Positions 41,369 to 50,865 are shown, numbered from the stretch's first letter. The stretch is 64,000 nucleotides of DNA from Streptomyces liliifuscus (GCF_016598615.1 NZ_CP066831.1:9858001-9922000), one strand, 5' to 3'. The notes: generated from the sequence alone by a model not told the origin. Program-made: numbers and translations.

Positions 41369-42610
41369 GTGATCGCCGCTCCCGAGCCCGGACTGACCGA
41401 ACACGAACTGATCGACCGAGCCGTCGCCCTGCGGCCCGCACTGCTCGAACGTCAGCCGGAGACAGAGCGGTTGACGCGCTATCCCAAAGACACGCACGAC
41501 GACTTTCTGCGGGCCGGTTTCTACCGGATCCTGCAGCCGCGCCGCTACGGCGGATACGAGTTCGGCGTGCCGACCTTCTACCGCGTGGTCACCGAGATCG
41601 CCCGCGGCTGCCCCTCCACCGGCTGGGCGCTCTCGCTGACCGCCGCCCATGTGCTCCAGGTCGCGGCGCAGTTCGAGGAGCGGGCGCAGGACGAGATCTT
41701 CGGCGACGACGGCGAGTTCCGCGCCGCGTCCACGGTCATGCCGGTCGGCGTGGCCACGCCGGACGGCGACGGGCATGTCGTCCTCGACGGAACCTGGCCG
41801 TACTCCTCCGGATCGCCGTACTCCACGCACTACGTCGGCCAGAGCCTGCGCGCCCCGGAGAAGCCGGGCGACCCGCCCGGACCGCTCGTGCTGTTCGTCG
41901 CGCCGCGCTCGGTGTGGACGCTGCTCGACGACTGGCACGGCGTCCTCGGGCTGCGCGGCAGCGGCTCCAACAGCATCCGCATGGAACAGGCCCGCATCCC
42001 CGAGTACCTCACCCGGGAGGCGGGCCTACTCGACCTGCCCGTGGAGGGCGGCACACCCGGATCGAAGCTGCACGGCAACGCGCTGTACGCGGGCCGTGCC
42101 CCCAGCTTCTTCCACGGGGAACTGGCCGCCATCATGGTCGGCACCGCGTACGCCGCCGCCGACGAGTACGCCCGGATCCTCGCCGAGCGGCCGCTGACCC
42201 TGGAACCCGACCGCACACGGGCCGAGCTCCAGGACTACCAGCGCCACCTGGGCGAGGCACTCGGTGCGATCCACACCGCCGAGGCGGCACTCCAGCGCAG
42301 CGCCGAGGACTACATGGAGACCTGCCGCCGCAACGTCTCCGGGGAGGCGCCCTTCACCATCGCCGACGACAACCGCCTCGCGCTGGTCTTCCTCACGGCG
42401 GGCCGCATGGCCTGGGACGTCACGCAGAGCATCCTCTTCCGCACGGCGGGTTCTCGCCATGCCCGTGACGGGGAGCGGATGCAGCGCTATTTCCGGGACG
42501 CCGCCACGTACTGGTCCCACATCGGGCCGAGCATGGCCGAGCCGCTCGCGAGGCGCGTCGGCTGCGATCGGCTCGGGCTGCCGTCCCACGACATCCCGCT
42601 GATTCCGTGA
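41369..42610 (+). CDS. Acyl-CoA-dehydrogenase-fold flavoprotein (flavin-dependent monooxygenase-like)
   Basis: A 413-residue protein of the acyl-CoA dehydrogenase fold, closer to the HpaB/HsaA-type oxygenase branch. The N-terminus reads GFYRILQPRRYGGYEFGVPT then EIARGCPSTGWALSL; the middle has GLRGSGSNSIRMEQARIPE, the FMN/FAD contact region; the C-terminal helices end RDAATYWSHIGPSMAE. No catalytic-base Glu of true acyl-CoA dehydrogenases is evident. The GTG at 41369 is preferred because AGGAGG lies seven bases ahead. The partner reductase and substrate are unknown; it stands alone. Confidence 0.75.
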   Translation: MIAAPEPGLTEHELIDRAVALRPALLERQPETERLTRYPKDTHDDFLRAGFYRILQPRRYGGYEFGVPTFYRVVTEIARGCPSTGWALSLTAAHVLQVAAQFEERAQDEIFGDDGEFRAASTVMPVGVATPDGDGHVVLDGTWPYSSGSPYSTHYVGQSLRAPEKPGDPPGPLVLFVAPRSVWTLLDDWHGVLGLRGSGSNSIRMEQARIPEYLTREAGLLDLPVEGGTPGSKLHGNALYAGRAPSFFHGELAAIMVGTAYAAADEYARILAERPLTLEPDRTRAELQDYQRHLGEALGAIHTAEAALQRSAEDYMETCRRNVSGEAPFTIADDNRLALVFLTAGRMAWDVTQSILFRTAGSRHARDGERMQRYFRDAATYWSHIGPSMAEPLARRVGCDRLGLPSHDIPLIP

Positions 42611-42731
42611 GCGTTCGGTGACGTCCGGGTGAGACGTGCATGGCCCGTCCCGCGTCGGGTACGCGACCAGCCGCGCCCGGGTCGGAACCTGGTCCGGGCG
42701 GCCTGTTTTCGTTACTACGTCGGGATGTGCC

Positions 42732-43139
42732 ATGGAGATTTCCTCGAACGACAACGTCACGGCGGAGGCCGAGCGAGCGCTTACCGTGCTGGCCGAGAAC
42801 GCCGAGGACGGCGATGCCCTGGACACCCTGGCCGGCAGCGACGTGCTGGTCCCGGTGCCGGACGACGCCGATGACGAGGCGGCCGGTGATCCCTCCGTCG
42901 TCGCCCTGCCCGTCATCGAGCAGCCGGGCGGGGACCCGCTGGTCCCGGTGTTCACCTCGGAGGTGCGGATGGCCGAGCTGCTGCCGTCCGTTTCGCGCTA
43001 CCGCCTGGTGCCGCTGGGTGCGCTTGCCGCGCAGTGGCCCACCAGTGAGGTCTCGCTGAGCATCGACGCGAGTGCGCCGCATGGGCTGACGCTCAGCTCG
43101 CAGGGTGTGCGCGCGCTGTTGGCCCGGCCGCACGCCTGA
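42732..43139 (+). CDS. SseB-family protein, copy 1
   Basis: A 135-residue soluble acidic protein. The SseB-type core is visible: TLAGSDVLVPVPDDADD, then PLVPVFTSEVRMAELLPS, then RLVPLGALAAQWP, ending GLTLSSQGVRALLA. A second family member with the same order of motifs is encoded at 55446. The role of stand-alone SseB proteins in Streptomyces is not established. No good ribosome site precedes the ATG. It converges on the sulfonate operon across a hairpin-rich spacer. Confidence 0.75.
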   Translation: MEISSNDNVTAEAERALTVLAENAEDGDALDTLAGSDVLVPVPDDADDEAAGDPSVVALPVIEQPGGDPLVPVFTSEVRMAELLPSVSRYRLVPLGALAAQWPTSEVSLSIDASAPHGLTLSSQGVRALLARPHA

Positions 43140-43163
43140 GCCGGCCCTGGTCGGGTGGCCCTT

Positions 43164-43309
43164 CGGGGCGCGGGACGCCTTCGGCTCCCGCGCCCCTGGT
43201 TCGTGTCCGGGTGCGGGTGCGTGGGGGCTGGTCGCGCAGTTCCCCGCGCCCCTAAAAGCAGGGCTGCGCCCCAGCTTTTGTCTTTAGGGGCGCGGGGAAC
43301 TGCGCGACC
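43164..43309. terminator. Bidirectional hairpins with dispersed palindrome copy 2
   Basis: Two strong hairpins separate convergent genes. The first is at 43164-43196, with arms GGGGCGCGGG and CCCGCGCCCC. The second has perfect 27-base arms (43230-43256 with 43283-43309) sharing the GGTCGCGCAGTTCCCC core with the copy at 37356. They probably terminate transcription from both sides. Confidence 0.8.
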
Positions 43310-43356
43310 AGCCACACACAACCCGCAGCCGACAGAGAACAGGGAGCGGCCGGTGC

Positions 43357-44751
43357 TCAAAGGCTCTTGCCGGGGTTGAGGATCCCCCGGGGATCGAACG
43401 CCTCCTTCAGCCGCCGCTGAAGCGCGTGCGCCGCGGGCCCCAGCTCCTCCGCGACCCACTGCCGCTTCAGAACACCCACGCCGTGTTCTCCCGTGAGCGT
43501 GCCCCCCAACCGCAACGCAAGCGCGAAGATCTCGCCCGCCGCCTCCCACGCGGCATCCGGGAGCCGGTCCAGATCCGGATCCGGATCCACGACGATGATC
43601 GGATGCAGATTCCCGTCGGCAGCGTGCGCGATGGTGAAAATCGGGACGCCATGGCGTTCGGAAATGGCACGGATGGAACGAGCCGCCTCCGCGAGCCGCG
43701 AGCGCGGTACGGCGATGTCCTCGATCAGCGGCCGGCCCAGCCGTTCCAGGGCGGGCAGAGCCAGCCGACGCGCGGCGAGCAGCGACTCGGCCTCGGCGGG
43801 ATCGTCGGTCACCTCGACCGTCGTCGCCAGTGGCGTGAGCAGTCGCGCCACCACCTCCGCCTCCACGGCCGCACCCGCGCCATCGCACTGGACGACCAGC
43901 AACGCCGCCCCCCGCTCGCGCAGTTCGGGGTCGATGGCGTGCAGCACGGGCCCGTCGACCAGCTCCGCGAGCGCCGGTTCGACCCCGGCCCGGCCGATCG
44001 CGTACGACGCCTCGGCCGCGGCCTCGAAGGACGGGAAGTAGGCGGCGAGCGTGGCCGTCGCCACCGGGACGGGCCGCAGCCGCAGCGTCGCCGAGGTGAT
44101 CACCGCGAGGGTGCCCTCGGAGCCGGTGAGGAGGGCGGTCAGGTCGTAGCCGGTGACGCCCTTCACCGTACGGCGGCCGGTCCTGATCACCGTGCCGTCC
44201 GCGAGCACCGCCTCCAGACCGAGCACGCTGTCCCGCGTCACGCCGTACTTGGCGCAGCGCAGCCCGCCCGCGTTGGTCGCGATGTTCCCGCCGATCGTGG
44301 AGATGGCGGCGCTGGCGGGGTCGGGCGCGTACCGCAGGCCGTGGGCGCCGGCCGCGCGGTCCAGCTCGGCCGTGATCACGCCTGGTTCGACGACCGCGAG
44401 CTGGTCGTCCGCCGACAGTTCGAGGACGCGGTTCATGCCGGACAGGTCGAGGACCAGCACGCCCTCGCCCGCGGTCGCGCCGCCCGAAAGACCGGTGCCC
44501 GCACCGCGCGGCACGACCGGCACACCCAGGGCATGCGCGTGCCGGAGGGTGACCGTCACGTCCTCGGTGCGCCGGGCGTGGACGACAGCCAGGGGACTGC
44601 CGTCGGACCGGGCACCGGAACGGTCGGTGGCGTGCGCGGCCAGCGTGCGCGGATCGGTGGCCAGCCGGTCGGGGGCCAGGTCACGGGCCAGCAGCCCGAG
44701 CAACTCGGCGGCCTTCGTGGACTCAAGAGCGGTCGTCGTGGGAGCGGTCAC
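43357..44751 (-). CDS. GlcD-like FAD-linked oxidase in the organosulfur operon
   Basis: A 464-residue VAO/PCMH-type flavoprotein resembling glycolate/D-lactate oxidase subunit GlcD. The FAD-binding domain shows VVPRGAGTGLSGGA, ASAAISTIGGNIATNAGGLR and LLTGSEGTLAVIT; the C-terminal domain has AHAADGNLHPIIVVD and TGEHGVGVLKR. It oxidises a 2-hydroxy acid. The GTG at 44751 overlaps the SfnB-like stop (GTGA), so it is coupled as the last gene of the operon. A GlcD-like enzyme is not standard in ssu operons; it may process the carbon product left after desulfonation. Confidence 0.88.
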   Translation of the reverse strand: MTAPTTTALESTKAAELLGLLARDLAPDRLATDPRTLAAHATDRSGARSDGSPLAVVHARRTEDVTVTLRHAHALGVPVVPRGAGTGLSGGATAGEGVLVLDLSGMNRVLELSADDQLAVVEPGVITAELDRAAGAHGLRYAPDPASAAISTIGGNIATNAGGLRCAKYGVTRDSVLGLEAVLADGTVIRTGRRTVKGVTGYDLTALLTGSEGTLAVITSATLRLRPVPVATATLAAYFPSFEAAAEASYAIGRAGVEPALAELVDGPVLHAIDPELRERGAALLVVQCDGAGAAVEAEVVARLLTPLATTVEVTDDPAEAESLLAARRLALPALERLGRPLIEDIAVPRSRLAEAARSIRAISERHGVPIFTIAHAADGNLHPIIVVDPDPDLDRLPDAAWEAAGEIFALALRLGGTLTGEHGVGVLKRQWVAEELGPAAHALQRRLKEAFDPRGILNPGKSL

Positions 44752-45911
44752 AGGTCGAGTGCCTTCGTTCCGATGGCGAGCAGGGAGATGTCCTCCTGGG
44801 GCGCGTGCACGGGCGCGCACTGGATGTCACGGAAGTGCCGCTCCAGAGGGTTGCCGCGGGCCAGCCCCGGATTGCCGAGCAGCCGCACGGCCAGTTCCAC
44901 GGCCCGTACCGCGTGCCGGTCGGCCAGTACGCGCGCACCGAGGGCCTGCTCCGGCGTGTAGGCGGGGTCCTCGGCGTCGACCCGCGCGGCCCCGTCGAAG
45001 AGCAGTTGCTCGGCGGTGGCGAGGAGCACCTCGATCTCCCCGGCCGTCCGCCGGAAGCGTTCGGTACGGGCCACCGGGTGACCGAGATTGGCGGGCACAC
45101 GCGTGTGCGCGAAGGTGTGGAAGAACGCCTGCGCCGCACGCGCGACCCCCACATACAGCGCGGCGAGCGGGAGATGGAGCGACGCTCCGGCCCGGTTGTC
45201 CTGCTCGCTCGCGGGACCGTGCGGGCCGAGCCCGATGACGTTCTCGTACGGGACCTCCACGTCCCGGAATGTCACATCGTGGCTGCCGCTCGCCCGTAGC
45301 CCCAGCTGGTCCCACCGGTCGGTGATCTCGATGCCGGGCGAGCCGCCGGGCACCAGAAACGTGCCCACGCGCGGCTCCGGCTCATCGGTGGTCGCCCACA
45401 CCAGGAACCAGTCCAGTCCCTCCGCGCCCGTCACGAACCGCTTGCGCCCGCTGACCGACCAGCCGTCCGCGGTACGCCGGGCAACCGTCGCGGGCAGTCC
45501 GCCCCGCGCCGGGGAACCCAGATCGGGCTCCACGCGCGCGTGGTTGACGAGAACCGGCCGCTCCTCGGACTCCTTGAGCACGCGCGCGTACAGCTCCTCG
45601 GGCCATGTCGGACGTACGGCCTCGCGGGCGTGGGTGTTGAGGGTCATCGCCGTGATCAGGGCCACGGACGGATCACCTCGGCCGAGGGTGTGCAGGATGC
45701 GCGCGGTCTCCTCGACGCGGGCGCCCCGGCCGCCGTACCGCTCCCCGACGGTCGCGGTGAGCAGCCCCGCCTCGTGCACCACCTGGATCGACTCGGCGGG
45801 AAAGGCGCCCGACCGGTCGTACTTGACGGAGAGTTCGGCGAGGCGCGCGGTCAGCAGGTCCGGGTCTGCCTCCGGGCTCACGCTCGGGTTCACGCGGGGT
45901 TGCACGGTCAC
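44748..45911 (-). CDS. SfnB/DszC-like acyl-CoA-dehydrogenase-fold sulfur-acquisition oxidoreductase
   Basis: A 387-residue flavoprotein of the acyl-CoA dehydrogenase fold. It has VGERYGGRGARVEETARILH, GRKRFVTGAEGLDWFLVWA, the LGLRASGSHDVTFRDVEVP segment, and a C-terminal HFRDIQCAPVHAPQEDI in the place where DszC/SfnB proteins have a conserved His. Members use reduced flavin to oxidise sulfones or other organosulfur compounds. Its GTG start overlaps the stop of the binding-protein gene by four bases. Its position inside an ssu-type operon supports the sulfur role; the substrate is unknown. Confidence 0.8.
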   Translation of the reverse strand: MTVQPRVNPSVSPEADPDLLTARLAELSVKYDRSGAFPAESIQVVHEAGLLTATVGERYGGRGARVEETARILHTLGRGDPSVALITAMTLNTHAREAVRPTWPEELYARVLKESEERPVLVNHARVEPDLGSPARGGLPATVARRTADGWSVSGRKRFVTGAEGLDWFLVWATTDEPEPRVGTFLVPGGSPGIEITDRWDQLGLRASGSHDVTFRDVEVPYENVIGLGPHGPASEQDNRAGASLHLPLAALYVGVARAAQAFFHTFAHTRVPANLGHPVARTERFRRTAGEIEVLLATAEQLLFDGAARVDAEDPAYTPEQALGARVLADRHAVRAVELAVRLLGNPGLARGNPLERHFRDIQCAPVHAPQEDISLLAIGTKALDL

Positions 45912-46918
45912 AGGGCCTTCTCCAGATCGGTGTCGAGTGCGCGGCTCCAGAAGGACTTCACGTCCAGCTTTCCCTTCAGGGCGCCCAGTTCGGTGAAGGC
46001 GTCGGCGACCTTCTGCTGCGAGGCGATGGTGTCGTCGCCGACCGTCCTGGCTTGGGTCGGCCGCTGTGCCTGCGCGTCGCGGAAGTCCTTCTCCGCCTGG
46101 GCCACGGGCTGGTGGGTGGCCTTGGCGACGACCTTCGCGAACTCGTGCTCGCGGCCGTCACGGATGTACGCGTACGCCTTGGTGATCCGGGCGATCAGAT
46201 CGGCCGCGGCGGCCCGTCGGCCGGGACTCTTGAGGACGTTGTCACGGGCCGACCAGAGGAAGTTGCCGGACAGTACGTCCTTGCCCGAGCCGATGGTGAC
46301 GGCACCCTGCTGGTGGGCGGTGATGACCGACGTGCCGTAGGACGCGAAGGCGTCGATACCGCCGCCGTTCAGGGCGGCCAGTCCGTCGTTGGGCAGGAGC
46401 GGCTTGGCGTCGATGTCCGACCACTTCAGACCTGCCCGCTTCAGTAGCTCGTACAGGAAGTAGTGGGCGGTGGTGTTCTGGACGTAGCCGACCTTCTTGC
46501 CCTTCAGGCCCGCGATGTCCGTCACCTCGGAGCCCTTGGGGACGATGACCTCCTGGTTGAGGGTGGTGCCGCGCTGCACGGCGACCACCTTGAAGTTCGG
46601 GCTGCCGTCGGCGGCGGCGAAGATCGGCGGGATCTCGCTGGAGGAGGCCAGGTCGAGCGCTCCGGCCCGGACGGCCTGGAGCTGCTGGTCACCGCCCTGG
46701 AACAGACTCCACTTGACCTTGTACGGGGTGTCGTCTAGGTGGGCGAACTTGAGCACGGCCTCCTCGTTCTTCCAGCCGGTGGCGCCGACGGCCAGTGTCA
46801 CCGAGGAGAGGTCCGAGGAGGACGAGGACTCGGCCTCCGCGTCACCTCCGCAGGCCGTGGCGAGCGGCAGCAGCAGCGCGAGCGCGGCGGAGGACGTGAG
46901 CAGGGTTCGACGGAACAC
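45908..46918 (-). CDS. SsuA/TauA-like substrate-binding lipoprotein (second of the operon)
   Basis: A 336-residue lipoprotein with signal MFRRTLLTSSAALALLLPLA and lipobox Cys23. The NMT1/SsuA-type fold shows VTLAVGATGWKNEEAVLKFA, AVRAGALDLASSSEIPPIF and LKGKKVGYVQNTTAHYFL. It would bind sulfonates or related compounds outside the cell and deliver them to the single permease and ATPase of this operon. It is distinct from the other binding protein at 48195, so the importer may accept two ligand classes. Its start lies 111 bases after the monooxygenase stop, a gap holding heptamer repeats. Confidence 0.88.
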   Translation of the reverse strand: MFRRTLLTSSAALALLLPLATACGGDAEAESSSSSDLSSVTLAVGATGWKNEEAVLKFAHLDDTPYKVKWSLFQGGDQQLQAVRAGALDLASSSEIPPIFAAADGSPNFKVVAVQRGTTLNQEVIVPKGSEVTDIAGLKGKKVGYVQNTTAHYFLYELLKRAGLKWSDIDAKPLLPNDGLAALNGGGIDAFASYGTSVITAHQQGAVTIGSGKDVLSGNFLWSARDNVLKSPGRRAAAADLIARITKAYAYIRDGREHEFAKVVAKATHQPVAQAEKDFRDAQAQRPTQARTVGDDTIASQQKVADAFTELGALKGKLDVKSFWSRALDTDLEKAL

Positions 46919-46950
46919 GGAGTCTCCATGAGAGGAATCGATTCAGACGA

Positions 46951-46985
46951 GGACGGAGGACGGAGGGCAGGGGACGGAGGCCGGA
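46951..46985. repeat. Heptanucleotide tandem repeat between operon genes
   Basis: Five in-register heptamers of consensus GGACGGA (one is GGGCAGG, one GGCCGGA). They lie between the SsuD-like stop and the second binding-protein start. The minus-strand transcript would carry a pyrimidine-rich run here. Confidence 0.75.
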
Positions 46986-47029
46986 GAGCGGGGGAGGAGC
47001 GACGAGAGACCGCTCGGGGGCCCGAAGAG

Positions 47030-48130
47030 TCAGGCGGCCCGGTCGGCCGAAGCGCGGTGGGCGAGTTCCTGCCGGACCAGCGGCAGGACGTAACGGGCGT
47101 AGTCGATCGCGTCGTTGAGCGGGTCGTAGCCGCGGATCGACAGCAGGTCGCAGCCGATGTCCACGTAGTCGAGCAGCGCCTTCGCGACCGTCTCGGGGGA
47201 GCCGACCAGTGCGGTCGAGGCGCCGGCCGCGTTGGTGGCGACCGCCGGGGCCGTCCACAGGCAGCGGTCGTGCACCTCGCCCCGCTCGGCGATGTCGAGC
47301 AGCCGCTGCGAACCGACGTTGGCCGGGCGGCCGCTCGTCCTGTAGTGGCGCAGCAACTCGGTGTTCTGCGCCTGGTCCTTCAGCACGCCCAGGGTGCGGT
47401 GCGCCTTCTCCCAGGCCAGCTCGTCGGTGGGCGCGATGATCGGACGGAACGACACCCAGATACGGGGACGGGGGCGCCCGGCGGCGTCCGCGACCGCGTT
47501 CACGGCGGCGATCTGCTCGGCCGTCTCCTTCAACGGCTCGCCCCACAGCCCGAAGATGTCGCCCTGCTGGCCGCCCACGCGGTAAGCGTCCTGGGAGGAG
47601 CCGCCCACCGAGATCGGGACCAGGCCGTTCACCGGCTTCACGTCCGAGTAGTAACCCTCGAACCTGAAGTACTCGCCCTCGTGTGACACGGGCCCGTCGG
47701 CCTGCCACACCTTCCGCAGGATCTGGATGTACTCGTCGGAGCGCTCGTACCGCTCCCTCTTGTCGAGGTAGTCGCCCTCGCGGTGCTGCTCCTCGTCACT
47801 GCCGCCGGAGATGATGTGCACGGTCAGCCGGCCGTCGCTGATCCGGTCGAGAGTCGCGAGCGCGCGGGCCGCGTGCGTCGGGAAGATCACGCCCGGCCGG
47901 TGCGCCAGGATCGGACGCACCCGCTCGGTGTGCGTGGCCACGAACTGGGCGATCTGGAAGGCGTCCGGCGAGGCCGAGTGGTAGGCGACCAGCGTGTGGT
48001 CGAAGCCTCCGTCGTCCAACGCCCGGGCGTACCTGCGCAGATGGTCGACGTCGAGACCGGTACGGCTCGCGGCGGCCGGTCCGGACGCCCCGGAGTCGGT
48101 GTGCACGGCGCTGATGAACTCGACAGGCAT
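47030..48130 (-). CDS. ssuD: SsuD-like FMNH2-dependent alkanesulfonate monooxygenase (LLM class)
   Basis: A 366-residue luciferase-like monooxygenase. It has FDHTLVAYHSASPDAFQIAQ, THTERVRPILAHRPGVIFPT, RLTVHIISGGSDEEQHREGD, ISVGGSSQDAYRVGGQQGDI and GSPETVAKALLDYVDIGCD, the standard SsuD order. SsuD cleaves C1-C14 alkanesulfonates to aldehyde and sulfite using reduced flavin. The ATG at 48130 has GGAGTTCACC ahead; the longer upstream reading is not conserved. The NADPH-flavin reductase (SsuE) it needs is not in this window. Confidence 0.92.
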   Translation of the reverse strand: MPVEFISAVHTDSGASGPAAASRTGLDVDHLRRYARALDDGGFDHTLVAYHSASPDAFQIAQFVATHTERVRPILAHRPGVIFPTHAARALATLDRISDGRLTVHIISGGSDEEQHREGDYLDKRERYERSDEYIQILRKVWQADGPVSHEGEYFRFEGYYSDVKPVNGLVPISVGGSSQDAYRVGGQQGDIFGLWGEPLKETAEQIAAVNAVADAAGRPRPRIWVSFRPIIAPTDELAWEKAHRTLGVLKDQAQNTELLRHYRTSGRPANVGSQRLLDIAERGEVHDRCLWTAPAVATNAAGASTALVGSPETVAKALLDYVDIGCDLLSIRGYDPLNDAIDYARYVLPLVRQELAHRASADRAA

Positions 48131-48194
48131 GGTGAACTCCTTTGCTCGGAAAGCCGCTTGAGGCTCTCGGCGGCTGTTTGAAGGCTCTCGGCCG

Positions 48195-49175
48195 CTACTT
48201 GAGGACGGAGGCGTCGGCGGACTTCGCCACATCGACGTTCGGGTCGAGGACACCGATGCCGTGCATCAGGTCGGCCACGTCCTGGACGGTTCCGTTCACC
48301 TCGGGCGTGACGGGCAGCACCTTGCTGTAGGCGGCCGAGGCTAGGGTCTTCGCGATCGCGGGATCGGCGCCGTTGCGCTCGACGATGGCGTCGGCGTACG
48401 CGTCCTGGTGGGTGCTGGTCCACTTCAGGGCCGTACCGAGCCGCTTCAGGAAGTCGCCGAGCGCGGCCTTCTTCGCCTTGTCCGCGAGCGCCTTCTCGGA
48501 GGCCCCGATGAACCCGTAGCCGCTGATCCGTCCGTCGGCGCCGTCGACCAGCAGCCTGCCGCCCTGCTGGAGACCGACCGCCTGGTAGACCCCGAAGGTC
48601 GCCCAGACCTCGATCTTCCCGGAGGAGAAGGCGGCCTGCGCGTCGGTCGGCAGCAGGTACTGGACCTTCACGTCGGAGTACTTGAGGCCGTTCTGCTGAA
48701 GCACGTTGGCGAGCAGGTACTCGGCGATGCTGCCCTTCGCGGAGGACACCACGACCTTCTTGCCCTTGAGGTCCTTGACGCTCTTCACGTCCGAGTTCTT
48801 GCTGACGACGATCCCGGTGTGATGCCCGTCGTTCTTCAGAGCGGCGACGTTCTTGAACTTCACCCCGCCACTGAGCGCCTGGAGCGCGGGCAGGTCCGCG
48901 GAGTACGTGGTGTCGGCGGCGCCCGCCTGCACGGCCTGGAAGAGCGGGGCGGCGCCCTCGAACTCGGCCCACTTCACCTTGTAGTCGGCCCCCTTGAGGG
49001 CCCCGGAACCGGCAAGGATCGTCTGGAGGGTCTTGGCCTGGTCGCCGATGGTGAGCGTGACGTCCGAGGAGCCGCCGGCCGTGTCCGCGGCGGAATCCCC
49101 TCCACAGCCCGTCACCGTCAACAGGGCGCTCAGACCGAGAGCGGCGGCGAGCGTACGGAAGATGGTGCGCTTCAC
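48195..49175 (-). CDS. ssuA: SsuA-like sulfonate-binding lipoprotein (first of the operon)
   Basis: A 326-residue lipoprotein with signal MKRTIFRTLAAALGLSALLT and lipobox VTGC (Cys24). The binding fold shows VTLTIGDQAKTLQTILAGSG, FQAVQAGAADTTYSADLPAL, LKGKKVVVSSAKGSIAEYLL and GKIEVWATFGVYQAVG. Its start overlaps the SsuB-like stop by four bases (ATGA). It supplies the SsuBC-type importer. It shares domain layout but little exact sequence with the second binding protein at 45908. Confidence 0.9.
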   Translation of the reverse strand: MKRTIFRTLAAALGLSALLTVTGCGGDSAADTAGGSSDVTLTIGDQAKTLQTILAGSGALKGADYKVKWAEFEGAAPLFQAVQAGAADTTYSADLPALQALSGGVKFKNVAALKNDGHHTGIVVSKNSDVKSVKDLKGKKVVVSSAKGSIAEYLLANVLQQNGLKYSDVKVQYLLPTDAQAAFSSGKIEVWATFGVYQAVGLQQGGRLLVDGADGRISGYGFIGASEKALADKAKKAALGDFLKRLGTALKWTSTHQDAYADAIVERNGADPAIAKTLASAAYSKVLPVTPEVNGTVQDVADLMHGIGVLDPNVDVAKSADASVLK

Positions 49176-49978
49176 GAGGGGTTCCCTTCGGAGGTACGGG
49201 AGTTGGGGACGTCGGAGGTGCCGGTGTGGGTGACGCCGAGCCAGCCGAGCAGGCGGGCGCGGAGTGTGACGAACTCGGGTGCGGTCAGATCGCGGGGGCG
49301 GGGCAGCTCGACGGTGACCTCGTGGGCGATGCGCCCCTCGTCCATCACCAGGACGCGGTCGGCGAGCAGCAGCGCCTCCTCCACGTCATGCGTGACCAGG
49401 AGAATCGCGCAGCCGTGCCGCTCCCACAGCTCGGCGACGAGCTGCTGCACCTTGCCGCGGGTCAGCGCGTCCAACGCCCCGAACGGCTCGTCCAGGAGCA
49501 GGAGTTCGGGCTCACGGACCAGGGCCCGGGCCAGCGAGACGCGCTGGGCCTGACCACCGGAGAGCGTCTTGGGCCAGACGGTGGCCCGCTCGGCGATCCC
49601 GACCTCGTCCAGCGCCTTGTCGGCCAGCGCCCGGTCGGGCCGGCCCGGCAGCCCGAGGACGACATTGCGCCACACCTTCAGCCAGGGCAGCAGGCGCGGC
49701 GACTGGAACGCGGCGCTGCGCCGGGCCGGCACGGTCACCTCGCCGCCGATCTCGTCGTCGAGTCCCGCCAGGATGCGCAACAGGGTCGACTTGCCGCAGC
49801 CGCTGTGGCCGAGCAGGGCCACGAACTCGCCCTCACGGATGTCGAGATCGAGCTCGTGCAGCACGGTGTTGCCGTCGAAGGCCCGGGACAGACCGCGGAT
49901 CTCGATACTGTTCGCCACCGCGGTCGGGGTCGCGGTCGCGGGCTGGGACTTCACGGTGTTCACGGTGTTTGCGGTCAT
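49172..49978 (-). CDS. ssuB: SsuB-like ABC transporter ATP-binding protein
   Basis: A 268-residue ATPase. Walker A is LLGHSGCGKST at residues 55-65, the signature is LSGGQAQRVSLARAL at 139 on, Walker B is LLLLDEPFGALD, and the H-loop is VTHDVEEALLL. Its similarity is to SsuB/TauB nitrate/sulfonate importers. The N-terminal 22 residues are Thr/Ala/Val rich and unconserved. It lies two bases after the permease stop and overlaps the binding-protein start, so it sits centrally in the operon. Confidence 0.92.
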   Translation of the reverse strand: MTANTVNTVKSQPATATPTAVANSIEIRGLSRAFDGNTVLHELDLDIREGEFVALLGHSGCGKSTLLRILAGLDDEIGGEVTVPARRSAAFQSPRLLPWLKVWRNVVLGLPGRPDRALADKALDEVGIAERATVWPKTLSGGQAQRVSLARALVREPELLLLDEPFGALDALTRGKVQQLVAELWERHGCAILLVTHDVEEALLLADRVLVMDEGRIAHEVTVELPRPRDLTAPEFVTLRARLLGWLGVTHTGTSDVPNSRTSEGNPS

Positions 49979-49980
49979 GG

Positions 49981-50865
49981 TCACGCCTCGCCTTCGAAGG
50001 AGGCACGCCAGCTCAACAGGCGGCGCGAGAGGACCCGTACGGCGAAGTCGCAGGCCAGGCCGAGCAGCGCGTACACGGCGAGGCACAGCACGATGACGTC
50101 CGTACGGAAGTACTGCTGGGCGTTGCTCATCAGATATCCGAGCCCGGCGTCGGCGTTGATCTGCTCGGCGAAGACGAGGGCCAGCCAGGCGGTGGAGAGG
50201 GCGTACCGGAGTCCCACGAGGGCACCGGGCAGCGCGCTCGGCAGGATGACGTACCGGATCAGACCGAGCCTGCCGAGCCCCATCATCCGTGCGGCCTCGA
50301 CGAGTTGGGCGTCGGTGGAGCGGATGCCGCCGTAGATGTTGAAGTACAGCGGGTAGGTCACGCCGAGCGCCACCAGCGCGATCTTCGGCGTCTCCTCGAT
50401 GCCGAACCAGACGATGAACAGCGGGATCAGACCGACCCACGGGATCGCCCGGAACATGCCCATGGAGGAGTCGATGACGTCCTCCCCGAGCCGGAACAGC
50501 CCGGCGAGCAGGGACAGCGACAGGGCGACCGTCGCTCCGATGAGGAAGCCGGTCGCCGCCCGGCGCCCGGACGCGGCGATTGCGTCGGGCAGTTCGCCGG
50601 TCTTGGTCAGCTCGACGGCTTGGCGTACGACATCCACGGGCGAGGCGAGCACGGACTCGGGGAGCACACCGGTGGCGGAGCCCAGGAACCACAGGAGCAT
50701 CAGCCCGACCGGTCCGGCGGCACGGCGTACGGAACGGGGGACGGACAGACGGCGGCGGGGGAGATGCGCCGTACCGCGGATGGTGACGCGGGCGGGTGAG
50801 GGCTCGGCGGGCGGTTCGGGCTTCTCCAGTGGCGGGGCTGTCACCCCGATCTGTTTGGTCGGCAT
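49981..50865 (-). CDS. ssuC: SsuC-like ABC transporter permease
   Basis: A 294-residue BPD_transp_1 permease with about six TM segments after a 60-residue hydrophilic N-terminus rich in Pro. The EAA-type loop reads EAARMMGLGRLGLIRYVILP, and AIPWVGLIPLFIVWFGIEE is the conserved SsuC/TauC segment. I choose the ATG at 50865, with GAGAGGAAG ahead; an in-frame ATG at 50919 would overlap the rhodanese stop. It is the only permease in the operon and presumably serves both binding proteins. Confidence 0.9.
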   Translation of the reverse strand: MPTKQIGVTAPPLEKPEPPAEPSPARVTIRGTAHLPRRRLSVPRSVRRAAGPVGLMLLWFLGSATGVLPESVLASPVDVVRQAVELTKTGELPDAIAASGRRAATGFLIGATVALSLSLLAGLFRLGEDVIDSSMGMFRAIPWVGLIPLFIVWFGIEETPKIALVALGVTYPLYFNIYGGIRSTDAQLVEAARMMGLGRLGLIRYVILPSALPGALVGLRYALSTAWLALVFAEQINADAGLGYLMSNAQQYFRTDVIVLCLAVYALLGLACDFAVRVLSRRLLSWRASFEGEA